From NCBI RefSeq assembly GCF_001969855.1, contig NZ_MRBL01000027.1, positions 21,022 to 85,021 on the forward strand: a stretch of 64,000 nucleotides of DNA, read 5' to 3'. The notes below the pieces were generated by a model. The model ran no database searches. It saw nothing but the letters and a program-made list of their open reading frames with translations, and was not told the origin of the DNA. How positions within the stretch are numbered: the first letter of the stretch is position 1; each line of letters begins with the position of its first letter. Position numbers and translations under genes: made by a program. Below, piece after piece: positions 62,493 to 64,000 of this stretch. This DNA is from Bacillus haynesii. GTDB taxonomy: Bacteria; Bacillota; Bacilli; Bacillales; Bacillaceae.

Positions 62493-62817
62493 TTCAATAC
62501 ACCTTCCTTAAACTATGTTTTCTACTCAGCCAGGAAAAATACGCTTAGCAAGCGGAGAGTATGCTGAATATATGTATGATATACCCCGAAAAATTACAAT
62601 TACAAACTCATCATATAAGAAAAACAATTCTTAAACAAGTGTAAACAGGTATAAAGCGTAAAGATGTTATATAATGAAGGGAAATCTCATTCTTCAACAG
62701 GATGGTTTGCGGTTTGATCAATGGATGTTTTATGATGAGAATATCGTCCATAAGCAATCGATTCAGCAGACGATTCTTAAAAAAAAGCTGTTCATAAAGA
62801 AAACAGGTGATAGAAAA
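62493..62817. other. Divergent control region between gtaB and mnaA
   Basis: 325 bp. It holds the sigma-B-like promoter of gtaB and TATAAT at 62667-62672 as a possible mnaA -10 box without a clear -35. The mnaA frame is open from 62674, giving a 48-codon in-frame leader without a ribosome site. Confidence 0.5.
62581..62607 (-). promoter_or_regulatory. Sigma-B type promoter of gtaB
   Basis: On the minus strand GTTTGT, 15 bp, GGGTAT, close to the sigma-B consensus GTTTAA-N12-15-GGGWAW, about 90 bp before gtaB. gtaB is a known sigma-B gene in B. subtilis. Confidence 0.7.
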
Positions 62818-63960
62818 ATGAAGAAACTAAAAGTCATGACAGTATTCGGCACGCGCCCTGAAGCCATTAAGATGGCGCCGCTCGTCCTTGAATTAAGGAA
62901 ATATCCCGACATTGAGTCTTATGTGACGGTTACAGCCCAGCACAGGCAAATGCTTGACCAGGTGCTTGAAGCTTTTAACATAAAGCCTGATTTTGATTTG
63001 AATATCATGAAAGAAAGGCAAACGTTGGCTGAAATTACGTCTAATGCGCTTGTGAAGCTGGACGAGCTGTTTCAGTCCATCAAACCGGACATTGTGCTTG
63101 TTCACGGTGATACGACAACGACATTTGCGGGAAGTCTTGCCGCTTATTATCACCAAATTTCCGTCGGCCATGTAGAGGCGGGGCTCAGGACCGGAAACAA
63201 ATACTCGCCGTTTCCCGAAGAGCTGAACAGGCAGCTGACGGGATCGATTGCCGATCTTCATTTTGCGCCGACAGAGCAGGCCGAACAGAATCTGCTCCGC
63301 GAAAATAAAGACCCGGAGACGATTTTCGTCACGGGAAATACCGCAATCGATGCACTTCGCACAACAGTGAGAGACGGCTATTCACATCCCGTTCTTGAAA
63401 AAATCGGGAATGACAAGATGATTTTGCTTACCGCCCACCGCCGTGAAAATTTAGGGGAGCCGATGGAAAACATGTTTAAAGCGATCAGGCGGATCGTCGA
63501 AGAATTTGACGACGTACAGGTTGTCTATCCCGTTCATCTCAATCCCGCTGTTCGTGAAGCGGCTGCAAAGCATTTCGGCGATTTGGATAAAGTCCATCTG
63601 ATAGAGCCGCTCGAAGTCATTGATTTTCACAACTTTGCGGCCGAAGCTCACTTCATCCTCACCGACTCGGGAGGGGTGCAGGAAGAAGCGCCATCGCTCG
63701 GAAAACCGGTCCTCGTGCTTCGCGATACGACGGAACGCCCTGAAGGCGTTCAGGCCGGGACGCTTAAACTGGCAGGTACGGAAGAAGATAAGATCTATCA
63801 GCTGACTAAACAGCTGTTGACCGATCAAGATGAATATCGCAAAATGTCCCGGGCTTCAAACCCGTACGGGGACGGACAGGCTTCGCGGCGAATTGTGGAG
63901 GCGCTTCTTTACCGGTACGGATACAGAAGTGCGCGGCCTGACGTGTTTAAAGATAAATAA
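62818..63960 (+). CDS. mnaA: UDP-N-acetylglucosamine 2-epimerase MnaA (YvyH)
   Basis: 380 aa. It interconverts UDP-GlcNAc and UDP-ManNAc, the donor for TagA. Motifs: VFGTRPEAIKMAPLVLEL at the start, HGDTTTTFAGSLAAYY, GHVEAGLRTGN and LTDSGGVQEEAPSLGKPVLV. ATG 62818 follows CAGGTGATAG and gives the standard length; the frame is open to 62674 but without a ribosome site. Complete, ending 40 bp before the window edge. Confidence 0.95.
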   Translation: MKKLKVMTVFGTRPEAIKMAPLVLELRKYPDIESYVTVTAQHRQMLDQVLEAFNIKPDFDLNIMKERQTLAEITSNALVKLDELFQSIKPDIVLVHGDTTTTFAGSLAAYYHQISVGHVEAGLRTGNKYSPFPEELNRQLTGSIADLHFAPTEQAEQNLLRENKDPETIFVTGNTAIDALRTTVRDGYSHPVLEKIGNDKMILLTAHRRENLGEPMENMFKAIRRIVEEFDDVQVVYPVHLNPAVREAAAKHFGDLDKVHLIEPLEVIDFHNFAAEAHFILTDSGGVQEEAPSLGKPVLVLRDTTERPEGVQAGTLKLAGTEEDKIYQLTKQLLTDQDEYRKMSRASNPYGDGQASRRIVEALLYRYGYRSARPDVFKDK

Positions 63961-63987
63961 AAAAAGCTTCCTTTTCAGGAAGCTTTC
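63961..63987 (+). terminator. Terminator of mnaA
   Basis: AAAGCTTCC / GGAAGCTTT hairpin directly after the stop; the T run is short (TTTC). Confidence 0.7.
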
Positions 63988-64000
63988 AGACCGTTGACAA

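Noticed and set aside
62674..62817. 48-codon N-terminal extension of MnaA
   Set aside because: There is no ribosome site at 62674, its ATG lies 1 base after a possible -10 box, and the family begins at the later MKKLKVMTVFGTRPE.
1..64000. CRISPR array, insertion sequence, prophage, tRNA or intact rRNA
   Set aside because: No repeat-spacer pattern, transposase, phage gene, tRNA cloverleaf or full rRNA was seen on reading through the window.

Overview
The window reads as chromosome of the Bacillus licheniformis / B. paralicheniformis group. Almost every gene is a close relative of a Bacillus subtilis gene, and the order glcR-ywpJ / ywqA-B-C-E / ywrA-B-C-D / alsR-S-D / rbs / pgs (capsule) / ywtD-E-F-G / pmi / lytD / tag / gtaB / mnaA follows the B. 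subtilis 168 map from memory. Blocks I do not expect in 168 at these places are inserted into it: a sorbitol PTS operon, the kdu/kdg 2-keto-3-deoxygluconate genes and an anaerobic ribonucleotide reductase. No tRNA, intact rRNA, insertion sequence, prophage or CRISPR array is visible.

Layout. 1-4.95 kb: a sorbitol (glucitol) operon with a SorC-type regulator, GutM, a three-part PTS, sorbitol-6-P dehydrogenase and a frameshifted fructose-6-P aldolase. 5.1-6.8 kb: glcR-ywpJ. 7-14.3 kb: ywqG, the SNF2/SWIM pair ywqAB, a 47-codon gene, and ywqC-ywqE without the tyrosine kinase expected between them. 14.4-17.8 kb: chromate transporter halves, an Lrp-type regulator and a gamma-glutamyltransferase paralogue. 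17.9-21.5 kb: acetoin genes alsR, alsS, alsD. 21.6-23.4 kb: a methyltransferase and a LysR regulator. 23.4-29.1 kb: the ribose operon rbsRKDACB. 29.9-34.6 kb: poly-gamma-glutamate synthesis (pgsBCAE) and its hydrolase pgdS. 34.6-38.5 kb: ywtE, the LCP protein ywtF/tagV, ywtG and a 45-aa membrane peptide. 38.6-45.5 kb: a zinc dehydrogenase, kduD-kduI and kdgRKAT, with three near-identical palindromic operators. 45.6-48 kb: nrdD-nrdG. 48.1-64 kb: cell wall genes: mannose-6-P isomerase, autolysin lytD, and wall teichoic acid genes tagB, tagA, tagD, tagF, a two-domain transferase, tagG, tagH, gtaB and mnaA.

How they work together. The second half is mostly envelope biology. GtaB makes UDP-glucose, MnaA makes UDP-ManNAc, TagA/B/D/F build poly(glycerol phosphate), TagGH exports it, TagV attaches it to peptidoglycan and LytD trims the wall. 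PgsBCAE adds a gamma-PGA capsule that PgdS cuts. The first half is sugar uptake and overflow metabolism: sorbitol, ribose and keto-deoxygluconate feed the lower pathways, and AlsSD turns excess pyruvate into acetoin.

The most unusual points are: the teichoic acid locus, where a gene for a fused glycerophosphotransferase-glycosyltransferase lies inverted between tagF and tagG, tagC and tagE are not seen, and TagH ends just after its membrane helix; a 110-bp intergenic element before pgdS with a short 5S-rRNA-like match; the single-base frameshift in the aldolase; the missing BY-kinase; and an NrdD without an ATP-cone behind a pair of NrdR-like boxes. I found no wholly new multi-gene system.
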